This document shows positions 9,001 to 16,359 of a stretch of 39,163 bases of DNA, in pieces; within the stretch, counting starts at the first letter, position 1; each line of letters opens with the position of its first letter. The notes beneath the pieces are model-generated. The model did no database searches. It was not told the origin of the DNA and saw only the letters and a list, made by a program, of their open reading frames with translations. Location: IMG/VR virus record IMGVR_UViG_3300008963_000006, positions 1 through 39,163 of that record, one strand, 5' to 3'. The stretch comes from a virus. Both the position numbers and the translations under genes were made by a program.

Positions 9001-9996
9001 GTGTTTATGCCGTACTATTTTCGCAAGCGCAAATTGAACCACGATGAAATGGATGTTGAGCCGGATTACGTTGATGATGTGGGAGATCGGTGGATTGAGT
9101 TTCCTGTGTTTCACCACAAACTCAAAACATGGTTTCAAGTCCAAGGCATTGAAAACCCCGAAGAGTTGAGCCGGGATGAATTGGACGAGTACATTGCACA
9201 AAGCCCGTATCACGGTGCAACAGTTGCGGATGTGGATTGGCGAAACAAAGTTCGTTTGCAAGCCGCAATTCAATCGCACATTGACCATTCTATTTCCGTG
9301 ACAGTGAATCTACCCGAAGATGTGGACATGGAAACGGTTCGCGACCTTTACATGATCAGTCATGAGTCTGGATGCAAGGGATGTACGATTTACAGAGAAG
9401 GAAGTCGTGATGCTGTTCTTTCCAATGAAAGCGTCAAAGATGAAACTCAAGAAATCCAACACAACGATGCACCCGACCGACCCGAAACATTGGAATGTGA
9501 CATTCACCGAATCCGTTATGGTGGAGACAATTGGAAGATCATCGTTGGGTTTTTGAACGAAAACCCGTATGAAGTGTTTGGATTTAAAACGGGTGGTGGA
9601 ACCGGAAACATCGTGAGGTTCACGGATTCAGACGGCAAATCCATTGATCGGGGCATTGTGCGCAAAAAAGGTGGTGGGGTGTATCACCTTGAAAGCCTTG
9701 ATGGAAAAACCATTGTCAAAGACATTGCAGAATATGCACCTGATGATGAAGCACGCAGCATGACCCGAATGATCAGTCTTGCACTTCGTCACGGTGCTCG
9801 TCTTGAATATGTCATTGAACAACTTGAGAAGGCCGAAGGCAGCGTTGTCAGCTTTTCCAAGGCTGTTTTGAGAGCAATCCGAGAGTATGTTGATGAATCA
9901 AACAAACATTGCATGGAATGTGAAGACGGGGGCCGTGTCGTGTATCAGGAAGGGTGTTTCAAATGTCTTGAATGTGGATCATCTCGCTGCGGCTAA
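6058..9996 (+). CDS. nrdJ: Adenosylcobalamin-dependent (class II) ribonucleotide reductase precursor with intein
   Basis: 1312 aa precursor. Removal of the 462-aa intein leaves 850 aa. It reduces ribonucleotides to deoxyribonucleotides using a B12 cofactor, without a separate radical subunit, and no nrdB-like gene is seen in the window. Recognisable parts are GGVGTDLSHLRP, NNRRGALMLTLD, the NP|CGELPLPDGDS active-site loop split by the intein, and NAPTGTVSTLAQTSSGIENVF. Next come SISVTVNLPEDV and GCKGCTIYREGSR (about 1105), typical of NrdJ. A C-terminal Cys-rich ribbon (CMECEDGG, CFKCLECGSSRCG) probably holds the thiols that re-reduce the active site. The catalytic thiyl cysteine is the +1 residue of the intein. 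It supplies dNTPs for phage synthesis together with ThyA. Confidence 0.9.
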   Translation: MKKLTRAQIQDLGESVSREQALASSKEYFGGGNMEATNFLNKYALKDFNGRYYEKTPDDMHNRLADAFAEVEDAFPNGMSRETIYDLLKDFNGPIPQGSVMSAVRNPFQLISTANCFVVLETDDDSYGNIMKTDEELAQIMKRRGGVGTDLSHLRPRTSVVQNAARTSTGAVSFAHRYSNTTREVAQNNRRGALMLTLDCRHPDLEEFINLKAEKGAVTGANISVKFHDDFMEAVKNNDTYTLRYPVDVEPEDADMTKEVDAKRLFDLFVRNNYGPGDVEGAEPGAIWMDEIHRESPAGCYPGFKEISTNPCFSGDTKIAVADGRGAVSIKELAEQGDDVDVYAANPETGDIEIKRGRNPRVTGTDKQVVRVTFSRGSHVDVTPDHPFLMKDGSKKQAKDLDPGDSIAPFTKYKEDSFGNGNEYWRINTNFKDTNQRTLEHRLIARHSDKTKWDELYDENKKSGWMSGGLVVHHKDYDGLNNDPENLEIMTFKEHNKYHADHDTKGTKNGRWCGTTNQELREIGIGFAENLGRRFSKKEWHKYADKHNLPKDVSGEYRSTDEYSNVTEFGKWCADQADVSQFNGIDPRVAKTFFRMLRQGYTTEIREIGENRHEVYVEKTCEHCGSTFMKHHQQREVSYCSLSCSSQRLSQSQKMQDVYRDRSERFQQEANQKRQRQLDVFTSLAFEMDRDPYIYEWKDECERRGISKRLRTKYGFDNYTDLKEHAEAYNHRVQSVEYLGERETVYNITVDDHHTVGIITEDENNKTGIFAFQCGELPLPDGDSCRLLAINLYPYVENPFTDQAWFNFERFRREVRASQRIMDDVVEIELNHISWIIEKVKNDPEDPVVKQRELNLWNRILETCRKGRRTGLGTTALGDTLAALGIRYGSNESIQKADEIYREFKLAAYRESVELAKERGPFPMWDPDIEKDNPFLLRIQEQDPELYADMQKHGRRNIALLTNAPTGTVSTLAQTSSGIENVFMPYYFRKRKLNHDEMDVEPDYVDDVGDRWIEFPVFHHKLKTWFQVQGIENPEELSRDELDEYIAQSPYHGATVADVDWRNKVRLQAAIQSHIDHSISVTVNLPEDVDMETVRDLYMISHESGCKGCTIYREGSRDAVLSNESVKDETQEIQHNDAPDRPETLECDIHRIRYGGDNWKIIVGFLNENPYEVFGFKTGGGTGNIVRFTDSDGKSIDRGIVRKKGGGVYHLESLDGKTIVKDIAEYAPDDEARSMTRMISLALRHGARLEYVIEQLEKAEGSVVSFSKAVLRAIREYVDESNKHCMECEDGGRVVYQEGCFKCLECGSSRCG
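6991..8376 (+). other. NrdJ intein with HNH endonuclease domain and C-terminal Gln
   Basis: Residues 312-773 (462 aa). Block A is CFSGDTKIAV (Cys1), block B is VDVTPDHPFLMKDG, block F is YNITVDDHHTVGIIT, and block G is GIFAFQ before Cys+1. The last residue is Gln, not Asn, and the penultimate residue is Phe rather than His. The core carries an HNH homing endonuclease (VVHHKDYDGLNNDPENL then a further His, about 471-500). A four-Cys cluster follows (CEHC ... CSLSC, about 621-645). Insertion is between NP and the catalytic Cys of NPCGE. Confidence 0.9.
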
Positions 9997-10018
9997 AAAA
10001 AAAAAGAGAGAGAGAGAG
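9995..10018. repeat. Poly-A / (AG)n simple repeat at nrdJ stop
   Basis: The TAA stop of nrdJ runs into an A-tract of about 11 bases and then about 7 AG units. It is one of several simple-sequence tracts in this genome. No function is assigned. Confidence 0.8.
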
Positions 10019-10053
10019 AAAGTCAACTCTCGTTTCACGCAGTCTTGACATAA

Positions 10054-10106
10054 AAAATGGTGCAATGCACGTACATATGAAAAAGATGCATTGCACCATT
10101 TTGTTA
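10054..10106 (+). terminator. Long hairpin, likely terminator after nrdJ
   Basis: A perfect 16-bp inverted repeat, AAAATGGTGCAATGCA (10054-10069) with its complement at 10087-10102, encloses a 17-nt loop. The right arm ends in TTTT and the left arm is preceded by an A-run, so it could terminate transcription in either direction. Confidence 0.72.
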
Positions 10107-10127
10107 TGCACACATATTCAAAACCAT

Positions 10128-10150
10128 ACACACACACACACACACACACA
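10128..10150. repeat. (AC)n microsatellite, about 11 units, in a 5' leader
   Basis: An uninterrupted AC tract ends five bases before the ATG at 10155, where a Shine-Dalgarno would be expected. Similar CA tracts occupy the leaders of the clamp and sulfotransferase genes. Confidence 0.95.
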
Positions 10151-10154
10151 TACC

Positions 10155-10697
10155 ATGAGTCAAGAATACCCAACAGAACGAGACGACGGCAAAGTATTGA
10201 ACCCATCAACAGATAATTGGGTGACACAAGGATATGCAGATGGACGCGGGTTCCTTGAAGAAGCCAAGGAATACACGCGTGAGCACTTCAAGAACAAGAG
10301 TGACGATCAAGAATTTCAAGAGCATGGATTGGATGATGTAGCTGAAAAGTTTGAAGATGCGGGGGTTCCGGTGAATGATCTCAATGACATGATGGAACGG
10401 GCAGAGGAAAGCATTCAACCTCACGAAGATTCATCGGAGGATTTCAATGCAATGACTGAAGAGGAGTTCATGAAGTCCATTGAAGAGGAACCGCAGCCGC
10501 AGCGCGGTGGTGATGAAAATTTCAAAGGAATTTACAATAGCAAATCTGTGCCCCAAACGTCGGAACGCTCATCATCATCATCATCATCTCAACGCCGATG
10601 GAATGAAGAACGTGACGGTGCCGAATATCGCTACGTGAGAACAGAACGTGGCGGGATGCGAAAAGAACGCATTGATGGCAGCGATGATAATTCATAA
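10155..10697 (+). CDS. Acidic protein of unknown function
   Basis: 180 aa. Not recognised. The open frame extends upstream to 9972 but there it would read through the hairpin and the CA tract (a His-Thr repeat), so the ATG at 10155 just after the tract is the sensible start. The protein is strongly acidic and probably mostly helical in its first 110 residues (LEEAKEYTREHF, DDVAEKFEDAG, MTEEEFMKSIEEE). A seven-Ser run near residue 140 is encoded by a TCA trinucleotide repeat at 10569-10587. The last 35 residues are Arg/Glu-rich (YRYVRTERGGMRKER). No membrane segment or cysteine cluster is seen. Position between nrdJ and the polymerase suggests a replication-linked role, but nothing in the sequence proves it. 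Confidence 0.65.
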   Translation: MSQEYPTERDDGKVLNPSTDNWVTQGYADGRGFLEEAKEYTREHFKNKSDDQEFQEHGLDDVAEKFEDAGVPVNDLNDMMERAEESIQPHEDSSEDFNAMTEEEFMKSIEEEPQPQRGGDENFKGIYNSKSVPQTSERSSSSSSSQRRWNEERDGAEYRYVRTERGGMRKERIDGSDDNS

Positions 10698-10714
10698 AAA
10701 ATTCTCACAAAACC

Positions 10715-10755
10715 CGTGTGTTTGATATTCACGACACACGATAAGTCACTTTTTT
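10715..10755 (+). terminator. Weak hairpin followed by T-run
   Basis: CGTGTGT (10715-10721) pairs with ACACACG (10734-10740), and a T6 run follows ten bases later. The separation from the T-run makes termination uncertain. The T-run is also part of a TTTTTAGAAT element found upstream of other genes. Confidence 0.35.
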
Positions 10756-10772
10756 AGAATAATATCGTTCAC

Positions 10773-11465
10773 ATGAATTTGAAAACCCCTTCTGACCCCA
10801 AAATCAAACGTAGGTTGGGGGAAAAAATTGAAGAGAAGATCAAAGAGTACCACCAATTCTTGAGAACTCCCCCCAAAGGAGAGCATTTTGAAGATTTGGT
10901 TTCACAAGCACTTATTGAAACTGGACATGCTTCACATGGTTGGTTTGACGGGGATCATGCCCAAGGCACCGATATATGGGATAGTCCATTTGGAAGTCTT
11001 TCATTGAAAACCAACAAGTTGTATGGAAAGAATGTGATCCGTGCTGACATGAGCAGCCACCGTCTTACATCGTTTGGAACGGATCTTGATGCCATGCTGG
11101 ACCACATCAAATCCAAGAAATCGGACTTCTATTTGTTGTGTACCCGACGGACAGACCGAGGTAAAGAATACCGAATCCGTGAGAAACAGGGAGGCGGATA
11201 TGAAGAATATGAGATATTCTTGATTCCGGCAAACTTTTTGTGTGTTAGGTCGTATGACTGGCATGAATATGATGGGGGATGGAAAGCGAATGTTTCTCCC
11301 GGATTCACGTTATCCATAGTAAAAAGCATGAGTAATCAATTTTGGATGCGTGGAATTCCGTATCAGCGGATCAAACCTTACTCTTTTAGAAGAATTCAAG
11401 TTAATCATCGGGACATGCCACATAAGATGTTAGAAATCCGTGGTGCAGATCCCGACCGAACATAA
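10773..11465 (+). CDS. Probable PD-(D/E)XK-fold nuclease of unknown role
   Basis: 230 aa. No close family recognised. The N-terminal half has a pattern resembling restriction-endonuclease-like folds: an acidic helix GEHFEDLVSQAL (about residues 36-47), then QGTDIWDSPFGSLSLKTNK (about 64-82), where the Asp and the SLKT lysine could be the D...(S/E)xK catalytic pair. The rest is beta-rich with many aromatic residues and ends in a basic stretch. The gene starts at ATG 10773 and ends 9 nt before the polymerase gene, so the two are probably co-transcribed. It could be a phage nuclease acting in recombination or host DNA breakdown, or a free-standing homing nuclease beside the intein-rich polymerase. 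The function is inference from a motif only. Confidence 0.55.
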   Translation: MNLKTPSDPKIKRRLGEKIEEKIKEYHQFLRTPPKGEHFEDLVSQALIETGHASHGWFDGDHAQGTDIWDSPFGSLSLKTNKLYGKNVIRADMSSHRLTSFGTDLDAMLDHIKSKKSDFYLLCTRRTDRGKEYRIREKQGGGYEEYEIFLIPANFLCVRSYDWHEYDGGWKANVSPGFTLSIVKSMSNQFWMRGIPYQRIKPYSFRRIQVNHRDMPHKMLEIRGADPDRT

Positions 11466-11474
11466 AACCCGTTT

Positions 11475-14400
11475 ATGTATCAGAATATTTACATAGAAAA
11501 CAAGTACACTCCCGATGCAAAAGTTCACATATGGGATGATGAAAGGGGGTATTCAGTTGAAGAATTCAACAACTACGGATATGTTATTGATGAAAACGGA
11601 AGACATGAGAGCATCTTTGGGGACCCACTAAAGAAATGCAAGTATGTAAGAAAAGCAACCAAAAACAAAGTCAAGCAAAAAACGGGGCGTGAAACGGTCA
11701 CGTTTGAAACCGACGTCCGTCCAGAAACACGGTATCTCGTTGACAACTATTTGAATGACGACGAACCAAGCAAAGGCCACACCATACTTTTCTTTGATAT
11801 TGAGGTTTCAATGCATCCTGAAGTGCCGGATGTTAAGCGTGCCCAAAATACCATCACGTCCATTGCGTATTACGATGATGTGAGTCAAGAAAAGGTGGTC
11901 TTTATTTTGGATCAGAATGATGAGATTTCAAACGAGTTTCAAGCGGACGACACCACGGTTGTTCCGTTTGACAACGAAAAAAACCTTCTTGAACATTTTG
12001 TGAATGCATGGCGTGGTATTGATCCGACAATAGTGGTTGGATTCAACAGCGACTTTTTTGACATTCCATATCTTTATCGTCGTCTGAAACGCCTGTTTGA
12101 TGAATCATTTGCAAACCGTCTGTCTCCAATTGGGATTGTGGATTACAACGAGCGCAAAGACAGATTTTACATCGCGGGTATATCCAGTCTGGATTATTAC
12201 CAACTCTATAAAAACTTCACGTTCAGTCAGCTTGATAGTTATAGCCTTGATAGTGTCGCTGAAGAGGAATTGGGTTATGGAAAAGTGACATACAAAGGGC
12301 GTGAATATCAAGTGAATGGAGAAACCCGAGTTGTTCGTGATCTGGACGATCTATTTGAACTTGACATTGACCGGTTTGTTCGGTACAACATGGATGATGT
12401 TATGTTGCTTGTTGAGATGGATGATAAGTTGGACTTCATTGATCTCGCCCGCAAAATTTGTCATCTGGGACACGTTCCGTATGAAGATATTTACAATTCC
12501 AGTCGGTATATTGATGGTGCCATTTTAACGTTCTTGAAACGGCGTGGTTTGGTGGCTCCAGACAAAAAACGGTTTCGCCTCAACATTGGCAAAACCTGTC
12601 CACAAGGGTCCAATGAATTGGTTCTTGAAAACCAAATTCCCAAGTATATTCCAAAGCGGGGAACAATCGGCATTTGGAAGTCTACAGCCACCAAAAAGAA
12701 GTATGAGTACGTTGATCGGGCAGACAACCGCCTTGTCCTCAAAAACCGTCTTGAGTTTGATGTATTTCCGGAGATGGATCTGAGTTTGGAATATCCGGGA
12801 GCCTTCGTCAAAAGCCCCGATCCTGGGTTGTACGAATGGGTTTATGACTTGGATCTCACGTCCATGTATCCGTCTATCATCATGACACTCAACATTTCTC
12901 CCGAAACCAAGGTGGGGCGCGTGTATGATTGGGATGCAGAGCAGGCGCTTCAAACCGACGATCCCGACATGCAATATGACGTGTACCTTTTTGATCGTCA
13001 CAAGGTGCTTACGATCAAGAAATCCAAGTTATTTCAGCTTCTTAAAAAACGGAACCTGAGCATTGCAAGTAACGGTGTCTTTTATCGCAACGACATTGAA
13101 GGCACAATTCCACGCATTCTTGAAAAATGGTTCACGCTTCGTCAAGATTACAAAGGCACTCGGAATGAATGGCGCGAAAAAGCCACCGAAATCACGGATC
13201 AGCGTGGAAATGTTCTTGATGGAGAAAGTCAAGAAGACCTTGATGAATTCAATTCAAAGGCTGAATATTATGACAAGCTGCAGCACGTTCACAAGATTTT
13301 GATTAACTGTTTTTCTGAAGACACGGAAATCATGACTCTTGATGGGGTGAAAAATGTAAAGGATGTCAAGAAAGGAGACCTTGTTTATTCTTTAAACCGT
13401 GAAACAATGGACGTTGAAATCAAGCCCGTTTCTGAAACTTCGGTTAAGGAGTATGATGGTGATATGGTGAATGTTGAGACAAACCATATTGATTTTTCCA
13501 TCACACCCAACCACAGACTTTTCACGCAAAAATACTCTTGCTACAAAAAAGAGTATTCCGATTTTGATTGGGAATATGCAGCGGATTTGTTGGAAACTGA
13601 CGTTTCAAAGCAGCGAAGACTTCCATCAATTTCTTTTGGTGAAATGAATCACACGAGTGCGGCACCATTTTTTAACACCTATCTCTATGTCAAAGAGAAT
13701 AATCTTTTTGATGTGTCTGACATGGAGATAGACGACAAAAAGATTCGTTGTGAACGGAAAAACTCCAAAAAGCAACCGTATATCTTTAAGACGAACGATT
13801 ATTTAGAATTTTTGGGGTGGTACATCTCCGAAGGCAGTTTGTATAGCAGCACACCTAAAAAATATGCAAATGGAACAGCGCGAGGTAAATCATATCGGAT
13901 ATGCATTTCCCAACAAAAAAATGGGGGGCGAAAAGAAATTGAAGGCTTGCTTGATAGAATGAATTTGTCATATACAAAAAACGACAAAGACTATTTCATT
14001 TGCAACAAATTCTTGTACATGCTTCTTGAATTTGACTGTGGATCAAATTCATTTGACAAAAAAATACCGTCATGGGTATGGAGTCTTTGTAATTACCAAA
14101 AGAAGCATATTTACAAAACTCTTATGCTCGGAGATGGCGATAAACGGGGTGATCGGTATTCAACGTCAAGTGAAGCACTTAAAAATGACATGATCCGATT
14201 GGGATGTCATTTGGGTATTAACATATATCCAACCCATCGTGACAAGGGATGCTATAGACTCCAAGTATCCAAAAAACGCGGAATTTCACCAACTTTCAAG
14301 AAAAAGCATGTTTCCGTTTCTGAAAACAAGAGTGGGTATGTATACTGCCTTGAAGTTGAAGATAACCACACTGTTTTAGCTGGGCGGAATGGAAAGTTCA

Positions 14401-14969
14401 ATTGGATCGGTCAGAGCGTCTACGGAGTTCTTGGTCTTTCCAGTTTCCGGTTTTACGACGTGGACAATGCACAGGCCGTCACGGACACCGGGCGCAGTTT
14501 GATTCAATTCACTCAAAAAATGGGTGACAAGTATTACAACCAAATTCTTGGAACAGACGCGTCTCACTGTATTTACATGGACACGGATTCCACGCCCGGA
14601 GATACCGAGATTGAAACCAACCTGGGTCGGATGCCAATCCGTGATCTGTTTGATCATCTTCAACAACAAGATGGTGTTCGTCAATTCAAGGATCCACAGG
14701 GTCGTTTATTTGTGTTCTCTGACGGTTCAATCACAACTCCCACCTACACCACCAATTCGTTGTTTGAGTCCGATATAACGTACATAGAGCGTCATAGCGT
14801 ACCGGAAAAAGATCAGTATAAGATCACAACTGAAAATGGAGAATCTGTTGTGGTTACGGAAGACCATTCCATTATGGTTGAAACAACTGATGGGGAGTTG
14901 GTCAAGAAAAAACCAACGAGTCTGCAACATGATGATGTGATTGTTACCATATCTCGGAACACATCGTGA
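11475..14969 (+). CDS. 43: Family B DNA polymerase, N-terminal part, with a cis intein and a trans-splicing IntN
   Basis: 1164 aa. It holds the polymerase N-domain, the 3'-5' exonuclease and most of the palm. Exo I is ILFFDIEVS (Asp108, Glu110), Exo II is VVGFNSDFFDIPYLYRR, and Exo III is RYNMDDVMLLV. Motif A is DLTSMYPSII (Asp460). Motif B, KILIN|SVYG, is interrupted by the intein at residues 612-980. Motif C, YMDTD, ends at residue 1038. The final 126 residues are the N-half of a second intein, and the frame then closes with TGA. The gene cannot make an active polymerase alone, because the second catalytic half of motif C and the thumb are on the gene at 15260. After splicing, the two products would give about 946 aa (T4 gp43 is 898). 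Confidence 0.92.
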   Translation: MYQNIYIENKYTPDAKVHIWDDERGYSVEEFNNYGYVIDENGRHESIFGDPLKKCKYVRKATKNKVKQKTGRETVTFETDVRPETRYLVDNYLNDDEPSKGHTILFFDIEVSMHPEVPDVKRAQNTITSIAYYDDVSQEKVVFILDQNDEISNEFQADDTTVVPFDNEKNLLEHFVNAWRGIDPTIVVGFNSDFFDIPYLYRRLKRLFDESFANRLSPIGIVDYNERKDRFYIAGISSLDYYQLYKNFTFSQLDSYSLDSVAEEELGYGKVTYKGREYQVNGETRVVRDLDDLFELDIDRFVRYNMDDVMLLVEMDDKLDFIDLARKICHLGHVPYEDIYNSSRYIDGAILTFLKRRGLVAPDKKRFRLNIGKTCPQGSNELVLENQIPKYIPKRGTIGIWKSTATKKKYEYVDRADNRLVLKNRLEFDVFPEMDLSLEYPGAFVKSPDPGLYEWVYDLDLTSMYPSIIMTLNISPETKVGRVYDWDAEQALQTDDPDMQYDVYLFDRHKVLTIKKSKLFQLLKKRNLSIASNGVFYRNDIEGTIPRILEKWFTLRQDYKGTRNEWREKATEITDQRGNVLDGESQEDLDEFNSKAEYYDKLQHVHKILINCFSEDTEIMTLDGVKNVKDVKKGDLVYSLNRETMDVEIKPVSETSVKEYDGDMVNVETNHIDFSITPNHRLFTQKYSCYKKEYSDFDWEYAADLLETDVSKQRRLPSISFGEMNHTSAAPFFNTYLYVKENNLFDVSDMEIDDKKIRCERKNSKKQPYIFKTNDYLEFLGWYISEGSLYSSTPKKYANGTARGKSYRICISQQKNGGRKEIEGLLDRMNLSYTKNDKDYFICNKFLYMLLEFDCGSNSFDKKIPSWVWSLCNYQKKHIYKTLMLGDGDKRGDRYSTSSEALKNDMIRLGCHLGINIYPTHRDKGCYRLQVSKKRGISPTFKKKHVSVSENKSGYVYCLEVEDNHTVLAGRNGKFNWIGQSVYGVLGLSSFRFYDVDNAQAVTDTGRSLIQFTQKMGDKYYNQILGTDASHCIYMDTDSTPGDTEIETNLGRMPIRDLFDHLQQQDGVRQFKDPQGRLFVFSDGSITTPTYTTNSLFESDITYIERHSVPEKDQYKITTENGESVVVTEDHSIMVETTDGELVKKKPTSLQHDDVIVTISRNTS
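13308..14414 (+). other. PolB intein 1 (motif B site) with LAGLIDADG-like endonuclease
   Basis: Residues 612-980 of the polymerase precursor (369 aa). Block A is CFSEDTEIMT (Cys1), block B is DFSITPNHRLFTQ, block F is VYCLEVEDNHTVLAG, and the end is FNWIGQ before Ser+1. The terminal residue is Gln and the penultimate Gly, both departures from His-Asn. Two dodecapeptide-like endonuclease motifs are visible: YLEFLGWYISEGSL and TLMLGDGDKRGDR. Insertion between KILIN and SVYG is the known motif B (pol-b) site. Confidence 0.9.
14589..14969 (+). other. N-terminal half of split PolB intein (motif C site)
   Basis: 126 residues after YMDTD, beginning STPGDTEIET (Ser1) with block B VVVTEDHSIMVE. The reading frame stops at 14967. 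There is no block F or G on this polypeptide, and the matching C-half is at 15260-15406. Confidence 0.88.
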
Positions 14970-15073
14970 ATCATGCTGTTGCAATGGTGTGATATATTAC
15001 ATACCACCACCAAATCAAAGTATTTCAGACAACATACATTCGTTTTTCTGTATAAAATCATCACTACAATACA
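14970..15073 (+). promoter_or_regulatory. Spacer inside the split polymerase locus with possible internal promoter
   Basis: An AT-rich stretch containing GATATATTAC (14991-15000) and TGTATAAAATC (15050-15060). It could supply separate transcription of the IntC half. No -35 partner can be assigned with confidence. Confidence 0.25.
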
Positions 15074-15253
15074 ATGGGAACAACACGAAGCAAGCACATC
15101 CGAATCGTTAGTGGTCCACACAAAAGTCCGGAAAAGGTTCGCAAAGCATACCGGGAAATAAACTTTCACTGGGATGGGAAACGCCGTTATGTGTACGTCG
15201 TTGAAGATCCGGACATTCAATTTGTATCCGACACTCACGTAAAAGAAGTTTAG
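15074..15253 (+). CDS. 59-aa basic protein between the split intein halves
   Basis: 59 aa, not recognised. It begins MGTTRSKHIRIVSGP, continues with a Lys/Arg-rich helix-like stretch (KSPEKVRKAYREI, about 17-29), then a strand-rich part with WDGKRRYVYVVEDP (about 33-46). The stop is 6 bases before the IntC gene start, so it is probably translated with it. It is too short to be an HNH, LAGLIDADG or GIY-YIG endonuclease of normal size and shows no such motif. In known fractured split-intein loci this position is often filled by a homing endonuclease gene, so this may be an unrelated passenger or a small DNA-binding protein. ATG start with no Shine-Dalgarno. Confidence 0.55.
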   Translation: MGTTRSKHIRIVSGPHKSPEKVRKAYREINFHWDGKRRYVYVVEDPDIQFVSDTHVKEV

Positions 15254-15259
15254 ACCCAC

Positions 15260-15406
15260 ATGCAAGAAATTCACGATGAAATATGCGTGAACAAAACTCG
15301 TGTGAGTTCAGTTGAGAAGCTGGATTCACACGAGGATTTTGTTTACGACCTTGGCATCAAAGACACACCACATTGCTTTTTTGGAAACAACGTTCTGATT
15401 TCAAAT
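15260..15406 (+). other. C-terminal half of split PolB intein
   Basis: 49 residues ending VLISN, followed by the Ser+1 nucleophile. Asn is terminal as usual, but the penultimate residue is Ser instead of His. Length and blocks match the C-half of inteins broken at the endonuclease position. It pairs with 14589-14969. Confidence 0.88.
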
Positions 15407-16240
15407 TCGGTGTTTTATTCAGCCGTTCCTTTGGTTGAACACCGAGATCCAGATTTTGATGTCAATGATGAAGAATATATGACACAAGAGATTCTGGATA
15501 TTGCCGACGATGTCCAAAAGTTCATCAACGATTCGTATGATTTTTATTCGGATCGTCTGCTGAATGCGGGAAGAAATGATCATTGGCTTGAGATAAAGCA
15601 AGAAATGATTGCACGTGCGGGGCTTTGGATTCGCAAAAAGCGATATGCACAATGGATCATCAATGATGAAGGCGATCCCGTTCAAAGGCCGGACTGGAAG
15701 GGCATTGAAGTAGTTCGCAGTGATTTTCCAAATGCATTCAAAGAGCATCTTAAAGAAGTTTTGATTGAGATTCTTAATCAGAAGCCCAAGCAAGACATTG
15801 ATCGGCGCATTTTGGATTTCAAAAACAGCTTACATGAATTGGAATTGGACAAGATTTCAAATCCCACGGGGGTCAATGGCATTGAAAAATACGACGATGA
15901 CCAACGCCGTGTTGGAACGTACTACAAGCATACTCCGATTCATGTGAAATCCTCCGTCAACTATAATGATCTCATTGATATTTTGGGGATCGTTGCGGAA
16001 CCCATTCGGAGCGGTACAAAAATTCGTTGGGTTTATCTTCTCAACAATCCATATGGGTTCACGGAAATGGCATATACGGGACAAGATGATCCTGATGAGG
16101 TCATGGATTTTATTGAAGATCATGTAGATTACAACAAAATGTACGAAAAAGTTGAGTCAGCACTTGACACCGTATATACTGCACGCGGATGGTCACTTCC
16201 AACCAAATCCAGTTCTGTAATGAACAATCTCTTTTCTTGA
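15260..16240 (+). CDS. 43: IntC fused to the C-terminal part of the family B DNA polymerase
   Basis: 326 aa. Residues 1-49 are the C-half of a split intein: MQEIHDEICVNKTRVSSVE, then block F VYDLGIKDTPHCFFG and block G NNVLISN before Ser+1. Residues 50-326 are polymerase: SVFYSAVPL completes motif C (YMDTD|SVFY). Palm/thumb sequence follows, with KSVxx-like basic motif equivalents around WIRKKRYAQWI and QRRVGTYYKHTPIH, and a C-terminal tail ending SSSVMNNLFS. In T4-like systems this tail end binds the sliding clamp. Its partner is the product of 11475-14969. Protein trans-splicing would rebuild the polymerase. The clamp gene follows at 16360. Confidence 0.9.
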   Translation: MQEIHDEICVNKTRVSSVEKLDSHEDFVYDLGIKDTPHCFFGNNVLISNSVFYSAVPLVEHRDPDFDVNDEEYMTQEILDIADDVQKFINDSYDFYSDRLLNAGRNDHWLEIKQEMIARAGLWIRKKRYAQWIINDEGDPVQRPDWKGIEVVRSDFPNAFKEHLKEVLIEILNQKPKQDIDRRILDFKNSLHELELDKISNPTGVNGIEKYDDDQRRVGTYYKHTPIHVKSSVNYNDLIDILGIVAEPIRSGTKIRWVYLLNNPYGFTEMAYTGQDDPDEVMDFIEDHVDYNKMYEKVESALDTVYTARGWSLPTKSSSVMNNLFS

Positions 16241-16296
16241 TCAAATCTTCATCAAACATAACATGCAGGTGAGATACATATAGTTGTGCATAACAC

Positions 16297-16339
<43 letters not shown>

Positions 16340-16359
16340 ACCCAAAACAGGTTTTGAAC

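Noticed and set aside
9972-10154. Upstream extension of the gene at 10155
   Set aside because: It would read through the nrdJ stop region, a terminator hairpin and a CA tract (His-Thr repeats).
16354-16359. TTG start for the sliding clamp
   Set aside because: An ATG is available two codons later, and TTG gives no benefit.
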